64,000 bases of DNA from Coriobacteriia bacterium (GCA_034370385.1 JAXMKZ010000005.1:124001-188000); one strand, 5' to 3'; shown: positions 42,990 to 52,134, counted from the first letter of the stretch. Program-made: numbers and translations. Notes: generated from the letters alone by a model not told the origin.

Positions 42990-44408
42990 ATGCGCATCGC
43001 AGTGATCGGGTCAGGTATCGGAGGTATGTCGGCCGCGTGGCTGCTGTCCCCGGCAAACGACGTGGATGTCTACGAGGTCTCCGATCGTCTGGGCGGGCAC
43101 ACCCACACCCTGGACGTGACGGCGGGCGGGCTCACGTTCCCGGTGGATACCGGATTCATGGTCTTCAACCGACGTACCTACCCCAACCTCACGCGCTTCT
43201 TCGAGCACCTCGGCGTCGATGCCGCCGACGCCGACATGAGCTTCTCGGTCTCCTTGGCCGACGAGGACATCGAGTGGAGCGGAACCAGTCTCGATACCGT
43301 GTTCGCTCAGCGCAAGAACGTCACGAACCCGCGTTTCTTGCAGATGCTGGCCGACGTGCTGCGCCTGTCTCGAAACGCCGACCGGCTCATGTCCGACCCC
43401 ACGGTCGCCGATCTCTCGCTGGGTGAGCTGATGGAGCGCGAGGGGTACAGCAAGGCATTCACCGACTGGTACCTCATCCCGATGGGCGCCGCGATCTGGT
43501 CCACACCTCCCGGTGACATGGTGGACTACCCCGCCCTCACCTTCCTGCATTTCTGCGACAACCACGGCCTGCTGCACATCCTGGGCAAGCCGGCGTGGCT
43601 GTCGGTGAAGGGTGGTGCCAAGCGCTATCTTGACGCTGTCGGCGGCACGCTCTCCGGCGAGGTGTTCACCGGCGAAGGAGCTGAGCGGGTGGAGCGCACC
43701 GCTACCGGGGTGCGGGTTCACACCGCGAACCGAGTCGAGTCCTACGACCAGGTCGTGTTCGCCTGCCATCCTCCCCAGACCCGCGAGATCCTCGGCGAGG
43801 CGATGAGTGACGCCGAGCGCGCTGTGCTCTCGGCCTTCGAGTACTGGCCCAACGACGTGGTCGTGCACAGCGATGAGTCTTTCCTGCCGCGCTCCAAGCG
43901 CGCGTGGGCATCGTGGAACTGGTACTCCGAGGGCAGCGAGATCGACAAGGCGCTGCTGCGCCTCACCTACCGCATCAACACCCTGCAGTCCCTGCCTGAG
44001 GGAGCGCCTTCCGTCCTCGAGACGCTCAACCGTGACCACGAGCCTGCAGAGGGCACGTTGTTGGCCCATTTGAGCTTCGACCACCCGATGTACTCCCGCG
44101 AGGCCGTGGCGGCACAAGCGGCACTGCCCCGCATCCAGGGCGCAGACCGCGTGTGGTTCGCCGGGGCGTGGACGCGCTACGGCTTCCATGAAGACGGCAT
44201 CCTGTCAGGCGTCCGTGTCGCCGAGGCGCTGGGGGCGACCCTGCCGTGGGGCGACCAGCTCGACCCGACGCGCACGATGACGCTTGCCGGCGCGCCGGTG
44301 CCGTTGCTCGGCCAGACGCGCAAGATCCCGCGCAGCGAGTTGCCACCCGAGGTGGCCGGCGTGCCCGAACAGCGTCCGGCTCAGCGTCCGGGGAGCGTCA
44401 CGGAGTGA
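42990..44408 (+). CDS. FAD-dependent amine-oxidase-like protein (COG2907 type)
   Basis: The 472-residue flavoprotein starts MRIAVIGSGIGGMSAAWLL with the FAD-binding GxGxxG motif. It has RLGGHTHTLDV near residue 35, GFMVFNRRTYPNL near 55, and FAGAWTRYGFHEDGILSG near 390 (flavin contact). The family (COG2907) occurs next to DUF1365 and cyclopropane synthase genes across many bacteria, and that is the order here. In Rhodobacter this trio belongs to the singlet-oxygen response and furan fatty acid synthesis. The role here is inferred from that. Its stop overlaps the next start by 4 nt. Confidence 0.88.
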   Translation: MRIAVIGSGIGGMSAAWLLSPANDVDVYEVSDRLGGHTHTLDVTAGGLTFPVDTGFMVFNRRTYPNLTRFFEHLGVDAADADMSFSVSLADEDIEWSGTSLDTVFAQRKNVTNPRFLQMLADVLRLSRNADRLMSDPTVADLSLGELMEREGYSKAFTDWYLIPMGAAIWSTPPGDMVDYPALTFLHFCDNHGLLHILGKPAWLSVKGGAKRYLDAVGGTLSGEVFTGEGAERVERTATGVRVHTANRVESYDQVVFACHPPQTREILGEAMSDAERAVLSAFEYWPNDVVVHSDESFLPRSKRAWASWNWYSEGSEIDKALLRLTYRINTLQSLPEGAPSVLETLNRDHEPAEGTLLAHLSFDHPMYSREAVAAQAALPRIQGADRVWFAGAWTRYGFHEDGILSGVRVAEALGATLPWGDQLDPTRTMTLAGAPVPLLGQTRKIPRSELPPEVAGVPEQRPAQRPGSVTE

Positions 44409-45169
44409 ACAGCCGCCTCTACCAGGGAACGGTCACGCACGTCCGCACGACTCCCGTGCAAAGGCGGTTCTCCTACGGCCTCTACTACGTCTACGTCGAC
44501 CTCGCGGAGCTCGACGAGCTCGATGGTTCGCTCGCTCGGTTCGGACACAATCGGCGAGCAACGGTGAGCGTGTGGGACGTCGACCACGGTCCCCGGGACG
44601 GCTCTGCACTCCGGCCCTGGATCGACGCGGTGCTCGCCCAAGCCGGTATCGACCTGGACGGTGGCCGGGTGTGCCTGCTGACCTTTCCCCGCGTGCTGGG
44701 CTTCCGGTTCTACCCCGTATCGTTCTGGTACTGCTTCAGCGCAGACGGCCAGCCCCGAGCGGTTCTTGCCGAGGTTCAGAACACGTATCGCGACCACCAC
44801 AACTACCTGCTGCACAACAACGGCGGCGTCTACGACTGGCAGGCACAGCCCACGCACGTGAAGGCCTTCTTCGTCTCCCCGTTCGTGCGCCTCGAGGACG
44901 TCAGATACGAGTTCCACGTATCGGAGCCGGGCACCAAGCTCTCCGTGTCCATCACCGACCACGTCGATGACGCTCGGCTGCTGACCGCATCGATCGCGCT
45001 CGGCGAGCAGCCCCTGACCGATGAGAGCATCGCACGGGCAGTCCGCCGCATGGGACCGATGAGCGCACGCGCGCTCATCCTGATCCACTGGCAGGCGTTG
45101 CAGTTGATTCTGAAGCGGGTACCCTTGATTCCACACACTCCTCCCCCAACCCAGGAGACCTCGCTGTGA
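44405..45169 (+). CDS. DUF1365 family protein
   Basis: The GTG at 44405 overlaps the upstream stop and is preceded by GGGGAG; the protein has 254 residues. It carries the DUF1365 landmarks FSYGLYYVYVDLAELDEL, VLGFRFYPVSFWYCF, AEVQNTYRDHHNYLL and VSPFVRLEDVRYEFHV. No enzyme activity is firmly assigned to the family. In Rhodobacter sphaeroides a member is needed along with a cyclopropane-synthase-like methylase for unusual fatty acids. It is the second gene of three with 4-nt overlaps. Confidence 0.9.
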   Translation: MNSRLYQGTVTHVRTTPVQRRFSYGLYYVYVDLAELDELDGSLARFGHNRRATVSVWDVDHGPRDGSALRPWIDAVLAQAGIDLDGGRVCLLTFPRVLGFRFYPVSFWYCFSADGQPRAVLAEVQNTYRDHHNYLLHNNGGVYDWQAQPTHVKAFFVSPFVRLEDVRYEFHVSEPGTKLSVSITDHVDDARLLTASIALGEQPLTDESIARAVRRMGPMSARALILIHWQALQLILKRVPLIPHTPPPTQETSL

Positions 45170-46341
45170 GCTCGTCGCCCGCCGAACAACTCCTGTTCAC
45201 CGCGCTGCGGCACGGCCTCGGCGCAGGCGAGCTGACCATCGTGGGCCGAGACGGACGCGAGCGGGTCATCCGCGGCCGGCTACCCGGGCCCGCGGCCACC
45301 GTGGTGCTCAGAAGCCCCGTCGCCGCGCGGCGCACCCTGTCCGGAGGGGGCCTTGGGCTGGCCGAGGGATACCTGGACGGCGTGTGGGACACGCCGGATC
45401 TGCAGTCCGTCCTGGATCTGGGCGTGGCCAACATGCCCCCGCACAAACCGACGCGACCTTCACTCAAGACCAGAGCGACCCGCGCCTGGCACGCCCTGCG
45501 CGACAACGACGTTGCAGGGGCTCGCAAGAACATCGAATACCACTACGACCTCGGCAACGACTTCTATCGGCTCTGGCTGGACGAGTCGATGGCTTACTCG
45601 TCCGCGCTCTTCTGCGAACCGGGAGCCGAGGATCTGAGCTCCGCACAGGTGCGCAAGTGGGACCGCCTGCTCGACCAGCTCCAGCCGGGATCGCGCGACC
45701 ATCTGCTGGAGATCGGCTGCGGCTGGGGCGGCTTCGCGATCCACGCAGCACGCGAGGCTGGCTGCCGGGTCACCGGCGTGACGATCTCGGCCGAGCAGCA
45801 CGACTGGGCCGTCGCCGCCGTGGAGCGGGCCGGCGTTGAGAACCTCGTCGAGATACGGATGCAGGACTACCGCGAGATTACCGGTCAGTTCACCGGCATC
45901 GCCTCGATCGAGATGTTCGAAGCGGTCGGCGAACGCTGGTGGCCCACGTTCTTCGGCCGCGTCCGGGATCTGCTTGCCCCGAACGGGGCGGCCGCTATCC
46001 AGGGCATCACCATCGAGGACGCCCGCTTCGAGGATTACCGCGACCATCCCGACTTCATCCAGCGCTACATCTTCCCGGGCGGCATGCTGCCGAGCCCCGA
46101 GCGCTTCCGCGTCGCCGCCGAGGCGCAAGGGCTGCGCATGTGCGAGCCCCACTTCTTCGGGGCCAGCTACGCCGCAACGCTGTCGGAGTGGGCCCAGCGC
46201 TTCGAGGCAGCCGCCCCGGGGGTGCGGGCGCTCGGCTTCGACGAGCGGTTCATGCGTATGTGGCGCTACTACCTCGCCTACTGCCAGGCCGGCTTCAAGG
46301 CGGGCACGATCGACGTCATGCAGGTGCGGCTGGAGCGCTGA
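45166..46341 (+). CDS. cfa: Cyclopropane-fatty-acyl-phospholipid synthase family methyltransferase
   Basis: The 391-residue protein starts with GTG at 45166. The N-terminal SCP-like half includes GGGLGLAEGYLDGVWDTPDL near residue 65. The SAM-binding half has IEYHYDLGNDFYRLWLDESMAYSSALF near 122-148, LEIGCGWGGFAIHAA near 181, SIEMFEAVGERWW near 246 and YIFPGGMLPS near 302. It adds a methylene or methyl group from SAM to unsaturated acyl chains in the membrane. The operon partners suggest a modified product, such as methylated or furan fatty acids, rather than a simple cyclopropane ring. Confidence 0.92.
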   Translation: MSSSPAEQLLFTALRHGLGAGELTIVGRDGRERVIRGRLPGPAATVVLRSPVAARRTLSGGGLGLAEGYLDGVWDTPDLQSVLDLGVANMPPHKPTRPSLKTRATRAWHALRDNDVAGARKNIEYHYDLGNDFYRLWLDESMAYSSALFCEPGAEDLSSAQVRKWDRLLDQLQPGSRDHLLEIGCGWGGFAIHAAREAGCRVTGVTISAEQHDWAVAAVERAGVENLVEIRMQDYREITGQFTGIASIEMFEAVGERWWPTFFGRVRDLLAPNGAAAIQGITIEDARFEDYRDHPDFIQRYIFPGGMLPSPERFRVAAEAQGLRMCEPHFFGASYAATLSEWAQRFEAAAPGVRALGFDERFMRMWRYYLAYCQAGFKAGTIDVMQVRLER

Positions 46342-46353
46342 CGCGGGCCTGAA

Positions 46354-46383
46354 TTGGCTATTTCGCGGCGCACCGTGCATACT
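46354..46383 (+). promoter_or_regulatory. Candidate sigma-70 promoter of the DEAD-box helicase gene
   Basis: TTGGCT (46354-46359) and CATACT (46378-46383) are 18 nt apart, giving a leader of about 145 nt before the GTG at 46536. The leader begins with the perfect stem GGACTC/GAGTCC at 46396-46415. Long leaders are common on cold-induced helicase genes. Confidence 0.45.
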
Positions 46384-46535
46384 ACGTGCATCACAGGACT
46401 CCGAAGAGCGAGTCCGAACACCCAAGACTCGGTTCATCCTATCGCGCCATCTCCACGTCGCGCGTGCCACCAGGATCGACTGCGTCTGACACGCAGTGCG
46501 GTTCTATTTGAGCGCGCACAGACAGGAGAATACGC

Positions 46536-48023
46536 GTGAGTTTTGACAACCTGGGTCTCGACCCTCGTCTGATGAAGGCGGTGGGCTCGATGGGCTACAC
46601 CGTGCCCACCCCTATCCAGACCGAAGCGATTCCGCTCGTTCTGGCCGGCCGCGACGTCGTCGGTATCGCCCAGACCGGCACCGGCAAGACCGCAGCGTTC
46701 GTGCTGCCTCTCATGCAGAACATCCCCGCCAAGCCCGGCGGCATTCGCGCGCTCGTCGTCACCCCCACTCGCGAGCTGGCCGTCCAGATCGAGGGCGTGG
46801 CCCGCGATGTTGCCCGCCATACCCGTCACCGCGTGGCCGTGGTCTACGGCGGCGTGGGCTACGAGCCGCAGAAGCAGGCCCTCAAGCGCGGCGTCGACGT
46901 TCTGGTGGCGTGCCCCGGTCGCCTGCTCGATCTCATCTCGCAGGGCGACTGCAACCTGGGTTCGGTCGAGGTGCTCGTGCTCGACGAGGCCGACCGCATG
47001 CTGGACATGGGCTTCTGGCCGGACGTGAAGCGCATCATCGCCAAGGTTCCGCCCACCCGACAGAACCTTCTGTTCTCAGCGACGATGTCACCTGAGGTCA
47101 TGAAGATCATCCAGGCGACCCTCGACAACCCGGCCCGCGTCGAGGTCTCCCCGGCGACAACGCCGGTCGAGGCCATCGTGCAGTCCATCTACCCGGTCGG
47201 CGGCAAGGACAAGGCGGATCTGCTTCTCTCGATCGTGAAGGAGCACGGCCTCAAGAAGGTGCTCGTGTTCACCCGGACGAAGCACCGCGCCGATCGCGTC
47301 GCTCGCGTGCTGGACAAGGCGGGCGTCCGCGGAGCCGCCATCCACGGCAACCGCAGCCAGGCACAGCGCCAAAAAGCGCTCGAGAGTTTCCGCAAGGGCC
47401 ACGTGCACGTACTCGTGGCAACGGACGTCGTTTCGCGCGGTATCGACATCGACGACATCACGCACGTGGTGAACTTCGACCTACCGAACGTACCGGCGGA
47501 CTACGTCCACCGTATCGGCCGTACCGCCCGTGCTGGACGCAGTGGAGCCGCCATCTCCCTCTACTCTCCCGAAGAGCACGAGCAGCTTCGCGACATCGAG
47601 AAGACCATCGGCTCCACGCTCCCCTGCGAGGACCATCCGGGTTTCGCCTACCGCGATGCGCGGGTCGTGCCTGACCCCGAGCGTTCGGCCGCATCGCCGA
47701 ACAAGCAGGGCGGCTCGAAGCAGGGTGCCGGTTCCGGCGGCGGCAAGCCGAAGCGCAACCGCCGCGGTGGAGGGCGCAGCGGCTCAAGCCGCGCAGGTGC
47801 CACGGGTTCCGGCACGCTCGACACCGTGGCCAGCATCGGCGCGAAGTCGAGCGGCAGCCACCACTCCGGCGCGAATCGCAGCCGCTCAACGGGCGCGGGA
47901 AGCACCGCAGCATCGTCCGGCGGCACGTCGTCAGGGAACACCGTGACCGCGGGTAACACCAACGGTTCGGGCGCTGAACCGCGGCAGCGTACGCGTCGCC
48001 GCAGGCGTCCGCCGACCGAGTAG
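46536..48023 (+). CDS. DEAD-box RNA helicase (RhlE/CsdA-like)
   Basis: The 495-residue protein starts with GTG behind AGGAG. The helicase core spans residues 1-375 with the Q motif (PTPIQTEAIPL), AQTGTGKT near 45, PTRELAVQ, VLDEADRMLDMGF near 148, SAT near 182, TRTKHRAD near 245, and HRIGRTARAG near 325. The last 110 residues are basic and Gly/Ser/Arg-rich, an RNA-binding tail. It unwinds structured RNA during ribosome assembly or mRNA decay. A hairpin follows the stop. Confidence 0.95.
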   Translation: MSFDNLGLDPRLMKAVGSMGYTVPTPIQTEAIPLVLAGRDVVGIAQTGTGKTAAFVLPLMQNIPAKPGGIRALVVTPTRELAVQIEGVARDVARHTRHRVAVVYGGVGYEPQKQALKRGVDVLVACPGRLLDLISQGDCNLGSVEVLVLDEADRMLDMGFWPDVKRIIAKVPPTRQNLLFSATMSPEVMKIIQATLDNPARVEVSPATTPVEAIVQSIYPVGGKDKADLLLSIVKEHGLKKVLVFTRTKHRADRVARVLDKAGVRGAAIHGNRSQAQRQKALESFRKGHVHVLVATDVVSRGIDIDDITHVVNFDLPNVPADYVHRIGRTARAGRSGAAISLYSPEEHEQLRDIEKTIGSTLPCEDHPGFAYRDARVVPDPERSAASPNKQGGSKQGAGSGGGKPKRNRRGGGRSGSSRAGATGSGTLDTVASIGAKSSGSHHSGANRSRSTGAGSTAASSGGTSSGNTVTAGNTNGSGAEPRQRTRRRRRPPTE

Positions 48024-48048
48024 TCCCGCCTCGAATCCCCGTCTGCGA

Positions 48049-48080
48049 CATCGCAATCCGCCTCTTTGCGGGTTGCGATG
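48049..48080 (+). terminator. Strong hairpin downstream of the DEAD-box gene
   Basis: CATCGCAA (48049-48056) pairs with TTGCGATG (48073-48080), and CCGC/GCGG continues the stem inward across one mismatch. There is no clear T-run after it. It lies 26 nt past the helicase stop. Confidence 0.55.
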
Positions 48081-48169
48081 CTCGTATCGGTCGATATTCG
48101 GGTAGCCTTACCAGTACACGCACACATGCCGCTCGATAGCTCAAGCGGGCGCAGCACAGAGGGAGCCCC

Positions 48170-49567
48170 ATGGCTGAGGAGACCTGCACGTCGGTGACAC
48201 CGGCGCCGATTGAGAACCCCAACGGTCGCGATGCCGCGCTCGACAACTGGACGTCGATCGCCCAGCAGCAGTGCCCCGTCGACCCGGGGCTGTACGTCGA
48301 GTACGACGTGAAACGCGGGCTGCGCGACCAGGCCGGTCGGGGCGTCTTGGCCGGGCTCACCCGGATCGGTGACGTCGTCGGGACCGCACGCGAAGGGGAC
48401 CACCTGGTTCCCGCCCCCGGGCAGCTGCTGTATCGCGGCATCGAGGTCACCGACCTGGTTGACGGTTTCGTCAGTACCGGACAGGCGGGGTTTGAAGAGA
48501 CCGCCTACCTGCTTCTGTTCGGTTCACTGCCGACCACCCCGCAGCTCGATGAGTTCGGCGCCTACCTGTCCGAGATGCGCAGGATGCCACGCTCCTTCAT
48601 TCACGACGGGATTCTCCGCATGCCGAGCAAGGACATCATGAGCGCGATGATGCGCGGGGTGCTGGGACTCTACACGCTCGACCCGGCGGCTGATGACACG
48701 TCAACCCGCAACGTACTTCGCCAGAGCCTGCACCTCATCGCCAAGTTCCCCATGCTTGCGGTCTACGCGTACCAGGCGTACCTCGACGAGTTCCACGGCA
48801 AGAGCCTCGTGATCCACCGGCCCGAGCCGGAGTGCTCGACCGCCGAGAACTTCCTGCACATGCTGCGCCCGAACAGCGCCTTCACCAAGCTCGAGGCGCT
48901 CGTGCTCGACATGATGCTCGTGCTGCACGCCGAACACGGCGGGGGAAACAACTCGACCTTCGCAACGCACGTGGTTTCGTCGACGGGCACGGATACCTAC
49001 TCCGCCATCGCTGCTTCGCTCGGCTCCCTGAAGGGTCCGCGGCACGGCGGCGCAAGCCTCAAGGTGGTCCAGATGTTCGACTCGCTGCGCGAGGACATCA
49101 CCGACTGGAAGGATGACGAAGAGATCGCGGACTTCCTGCATCGCGTACTGGACAAGCAGGCCTTCGACGGTGCCGGTCTCATCTACGGCATGGGCCACCC
49201 GGTGTACTCGGTCTCAGACCCCCGCACAGTCATCCTGCGGCGCTACGCCGAACAGCTCGCGTCCGAGAAGGGCTTCAGCGAGGAATTCGAGCTGCATACC
49301 CGCGTGGAGCGCCTCGCGCCGCTGATCGTCTCTGCCAAGCGCCGGGTCTTCAAGGGCGTCAGTGCCAACATCGACTTCTACTCGGGGTTCGTCTACCGGA
49401 TGCTCGACATCCCCGCAGAGCTCTACACGCCTCTGTTCGCGATATCGCGCGTAGTGGGGTGGAGCGCGCATCGGCTCGAGGAGCTCGCCGACGGGGGCAA
49501 GATCATCCGGCCGGCGTACAAGAGTGTCTCGCCCCTGCAGTCCTACGTTCCGATCTCCCAGCGCTGA
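48170..49567 (+). CDS. Citrate/2-methylcitrate synthase
   Basis: The 465-residue protein condenses acetyl-CoA (or propionyl-CoA) with oxaloacetate. Family landmarks are LLYRGIEVTDLV near residue 86, LHAEHGGGNNSTF near 255 (first catalytic histidine), GMGHPVYSVSDPR near 340 (second histidine) and ANIDFYSGFVYRMLDIP near 400 (catalytic aspartate). It has an N-terminal extension of about 60 residues compared with short bacterial enzymes, a form seen in anaerobic Actinobacteria and Firmicutes. Whether it is a si-citrate synthase or a methylcitrate synthase cannot be told. No other TCA genes are adjacent. Confidence 0.92.
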   Translation: MAEETCTSVTPAPIENPNGRDAALDNWTSIAQQQCPVDPGLYVEYDVKRGLRDQAGRGVLAGLTRIGDVVGTAREGDHLVPAPGQLLYRGIEVTDLVDGFVSTGQAGFEETAYLLLFGSLPTTPQLDEFGAYLSEMRRMPRSFIHDGILRMPSKDIMSAMMRGVLGLYTLDPAADDTSTRNVLRQSLHLIAKFPMLAVYAYQAYLDEFHGKSLVIHRPEPECSTAENFLHMLRPNSAFTKLEALVLDMMLVLHAEHGGGNNSTFATHVVSSTGTDTYSAIAASLGSLKGPRHGGASLKVVQMFDSLREDITDWKDDEEIADFLHRVLDKQAFDGAGLIYGMGHPVYSVSDPRTVILRRYAEQLASEKGFSEEFELHTRVERLAPLIVSAKRRVFKGVSANIDFYSGFVYRMLDIPAELYTPLFAISRVVGWSAHRLEELADGGKIIRPAYKSVSPLQSYVPISQR

Positions 49568-49838
49568 GAATGGGACGAATGTCATCCAAGGGTGATGATT
49601 TTCTGCCGACTTCGCTCGATAACTAAGTCTACTTTGTCTGCTACTTCAGAGTCGGGCAGTTCCTGGATACTATCCGGTGCCTGGAACGCGTGTGGTTGCG
49701 GTCACTATCACCGAACATGCGTTTGGAACTCCTTTGTTATCAACATTCGCACCCACCGATAATGAACTGATAGCAGCGATGTTTTCGCAGGTCAAAGAAG
49801 TAGATGAATTATCAACCGAACAGACTCAACGTCGCGGC
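49568..49838 (-). other. AT-richer intergenic region with a possible gene remnant
   Basis: Base composition drops here and through the Fic gene. On the minus strand, 49582-49701 is an open stretch of 39 codons ending in TGA. It reads like a protein tail (PDSIQELPDSEVADKVDLV), but it has no ATG or GTG start and sits in a different frame from fic. It may be the last part of a gene lost when this segment was inserted. Confidence 0.3.
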
Positions 49839-51197
49839 TCAGGAAACCTCGCTGACATTCGCCTTTATCATGCTTCTCAAATCTGGGGCGGGCACGAAGA
49901 CATACTTCCTGCCAATACGCTTCTGAACCATGTAGCCGTCGTCGACGAGCGAGAGCAGGTCGGCCCGTGCGGTGGCATACGCAACATCGTGCGAGGCTTC
50001 GTGCGACTCCATCGTTACTTGGACGCCGGGGTCTTTGAGCGCACGAATCAGAATGGCTCGCTGGCGGTGATTCAGTTTGAGGTTACTCTTGAGGCTGCGC
50101 TGGAGACTCTCGTCTTCCCTCGCCTTTCTGCTCATGTACTCATGCAGTTCGTTCAGCGACTGCTCAATAGCATGCAGGTTAAAGGTAACAAAATAGGTCA
50201 TGTCACAGCCGTCTTGCTCGGAATAGATGTATGCCTTGTCGTACTGTCCCCGCCTTCCAAGAATGACGCGTGAAATCGCCAGGTATTCAAAGAGCCAGTA
50301 GCCGCGCTTCAACATGTAGAGATAGAACAACGCCCTAGCAGTTCGTCCATTCCCGTCAACGAAGGGGTGAAGATACGCGAGCCAGAAATGCAGGACGATT
50401 GCCTTGAGGACGGGATACTCAAAGTCGCCGTCATTGTTATTGGCGTAGTCGCAGAGCGTCTGGAGTTGCGACTCTATCTCGCTCGCGTGGGGCGGCGTAT
50501 GAAGAATCTCATTGCGCCTGTCGTCCACCACTACGATGTCATCGTCCTCAGTCCTAAAACGCCCCGAGTCCGCTGCGTTGTCGAATGTTCCCTCGGTCAT
50601 AGATTCCTGCAAGTCGAGAATCCTCTGAGGGGTAATCGGCTCTGCGACGAAATCCCTGATTCTCTGGATAGTCTTGAAGTTGTTGAGGATCATGCGTTCG
50701 GCGCGGTCGGCAGGCGCTCGCCCTGTTCGAAGCATCTCCTTGGCGACCCGCGTAGTGGTAGCAGCCCCCTCTATCTGACTCGAAGCAATGGCTTCCTCCA
50801 TGAGCGAGTTGACGAGAAACCTCTTTCGGTTCTCTTCGGGGATTCCCCCACTGTCCATGGTGATACTGCCGCCCGCTCGTTTATCTATTTCGTGAAGGCA
50901 TCTCAGCACCTCTGGTGTGAGCGAGTACGAGAAAGTACCCCCGTCGACATCGGCGACGAGCGTATCTCGTCTATCCAGCGCCCTTGTAAGTTTCAGAAGA
51001 AACCATGCGATCTTCGGGTCGAGTCCTTCGGGCAGCGGAATGTGCTTGAACTTATCCCAGAACAGATAGTCACTGTTTGCACGCCTGAGAACATCCCGCA
51101 CGAGTGGATTCTGTGCAAGAGTCATCACTTCATTCACGCTGAGTGTCGAACTGCTCAGGTCAACGCTTGGCGCGGGTTCAAGAATTCGCCGCTTCAA
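49839..51197 (-). CDS. Fic family protein with N-terminal inhibitory motif and C-terminal winged helix
   Basis: The 452-residue protein has the Fic/DOC N-terminal domain, then the inhibitory-helix motif ASSQIEGA near residue 137, and the Fic active site LHPFVDGNGRTARAL near 275. The C-terminal 90 residues look like a winged helix (LNHRQRAILIRAL, SHDVAYATARADLLSLVDDGYM). Such class II Fic proteins AMPylate target proteins, with the inhibitory glutamate keeping activity low. Codon use is richer in A/T than that of its neighbours, suggesting horizontal gain, and it sits beside a tRNA gene. A 7-bp inverted repeat upstream may be its own operator. Confidence 0.9.
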   Translation of the reverse strand: MKRRILEPAPSVDLSSSTLSVNEVMTLAQNPLVRDVLRRANSDYLFWDKFKHIPLPEGLDPKIAWFLLKLTRALDRRDTLVADVDGGTFSYSLTPEVLRCLHEIDKRAGGSITMDSGGIPEENRKRFLVNSLMEEAIASSQIEGAATTTRVAKEMLRTGRAPADRAERMILNNFKTIQRIRDFVAEPITPQRILDLQESMTEGTFDNAADSGRFRTEDDDIVVVDDRRNEILHTPPHASEIESQLQTLCDYANNNDGDFEYPVLKAIVLHFWLAYLHPFVDGNGRTARALFYLYMLKRGYWLFEYLAISRVILGRRGQYDKAYIYSEQDGCDMTYFVTFNLHAIEQSLNELHEYMSRKAREDESLQRSLKSNLKLNHRQRAILIRALKDPGVQVTMESHEASHDVAYATARADLLSLVDDGYMVQKRIGRKYVFVPAPDLRSMIKANVSEVS

Positions 51198-51210
51198 AAC
51201 GTGCCCCCAA

Positions 51211-51238
51211 ACTATCAGTCGAGTCCTTTGTTGATAGT
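51211..51238. promoter_or_regulatory. Inverted repeat upstream of the Fic gene
   Basis: ACTATCA (51211-51217) and TGATAGT (51232-51238) form perfect 7-bp arms 14 bp apart, 14 bp before the Fic ATG. With the protein's C-terminal winged helix, autoregulation is plausible. Confidence 0.5.
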
Positions 51239-51333
51239 ATCACGGCACGGACACCCGCCGCCCACGACATGTGTTTCCATCAATACCCATCTGATGTGCC
51301 GCCCTGGAATCCTACCTTCCGCTTCAGGGCGTG

Positions 51334-51362
51334 AAAAAGCCCCACTCGTGTGAGCAGGGCTT
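51334..51362 (-). terminator. Intrinsic terminator of tRNA-Ile
   Basis: On the minus strand AAGCCC and GGGCTT form the stem around GCTCAC-ACGAGT sequences, followed by TTTTT. It begins 13 nt after the tRNA 3' end. Confidence 0.75.
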
Positions 51363-51374
51363 CAGGTGAAGCAT

Positions 51375-51451
51375 TGGTGGGCCCGGATGGATTCGAACCA
51401 TCGACCTCACGGTTATCAGCCGTGCGCTCTAACCAACTGAGCTACGGGCCC
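51375..51451 (-). tRNA. tRNA-Ile (GAT)
   Basis: The minus-strand cloverleaf has acceptor GGGCCCG/CGGGCCC, D-arm GCTCAGTTGGTTAGAGC, anticodon loop CTGATAA (anticodon GAT), and T-arm GATGGTTCGAATCCATC. CCA is encoded; length 77 nt. It is single, not in an rRNA operon. Confidence 0.96.
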
Positions 51452-51624
51452 GGCTAGGGCAAAACGCCCGCATACCATATCGAACACGCCTCGAACGCGC
51501 AACCGCTTCTTCCCACGGCCCACGGGGCCCCTTGGAAGCGTGCCCTCCCTGCGCCGACGGTTACAATGCGTTGACAGGGTAGAGACTACCCAGGGGCGTC
51601 GGCGTGCGAGCGGAGGTGAGCGCG

Positions 51625-52134
51625 GTGAGACAGGTTCGCATAGCCAGCCTGGCGGTCGATCCGCGCTCTGACCAACCGGTCATCATTCTCAAGCCGCTCG
51701 AAGAGGAGCCCGGCACCGGCGTCCTGCTGCCCATCTGGATCGGGCAAGCGGAGGCTACCGCGATCCTGCTCGCCATTGAAGGTGTTCCCCTCAAGCGACC
51801 GATGACGCATGACCTGCTCAAGGATGTGCTCGAAACCCTCGACACCTACGTCGAGCGCGTGGAGATAACGCGCGTCGAGGAGGGCACGTTCTACGCTGCG
51901 ATCACCCTTCGCGGCGAAGAGAGAACGCGTGTTGTCGATGCCCGACCCAGCGACTCGATCGCCCTGGCGGTGCGGATGGGTGCCCCCATCTTCGTGGCCG
52001 AAGCGGTCCTCGCCGATGCTGCCGTCTCTGACGAATCGGTGGTCGAGACCGGCTCCGTAGAGGCCGCCGAGGCAGAGATCGCGCGCTTCCGTGACTTCCT
52101 CGAGAACGTAGACCCCGAGGACTTCACCGAGTAG
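51625..52134 (+). CDS. Bifunctional nuclease family (DUF151/BFN) protein
   Basis: From the GTG at 51625, with GGAGG 8 nt upstream, the protein has 169 residues. The BFN domain is complete: VIILKPLEEEPGTGVLLPIWIGQAEATAI near residue 20-48, RPMTHDLLKDVLETL near 60, and VDARPSDSIALAVRMGAPIFV near 102. Relatives cleave RNA and DNA in plants and bacteria; the bacterial role is unclear. The tail (SVEAAEAEIARFRDFLENVDPEDF) is acidic and helical. It converges on the ABC permease gene. Confidence 0.9.
   Translation: MRQVRIASLAVDPRSDQPVIILKPLEEEPGTGVLLPIWIGQAEATAILLAIEGVPLKRPMTHDLLKDVLETLDTYVERVEITRVEEGTFYAAITLRGEERTRVVDARPSDSIALAVRMGAPIFVAEAVLADAAVSDESVVETGSVEAAEAEIARFRDFLENVDPEDFTE

Noticed and set aside
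49677-50273. Plus-strand open frame opposite the Fic gene
   Set aside because: Most of it is the antisense of fic coding sequence; no ribosome site and no recognisable motif.
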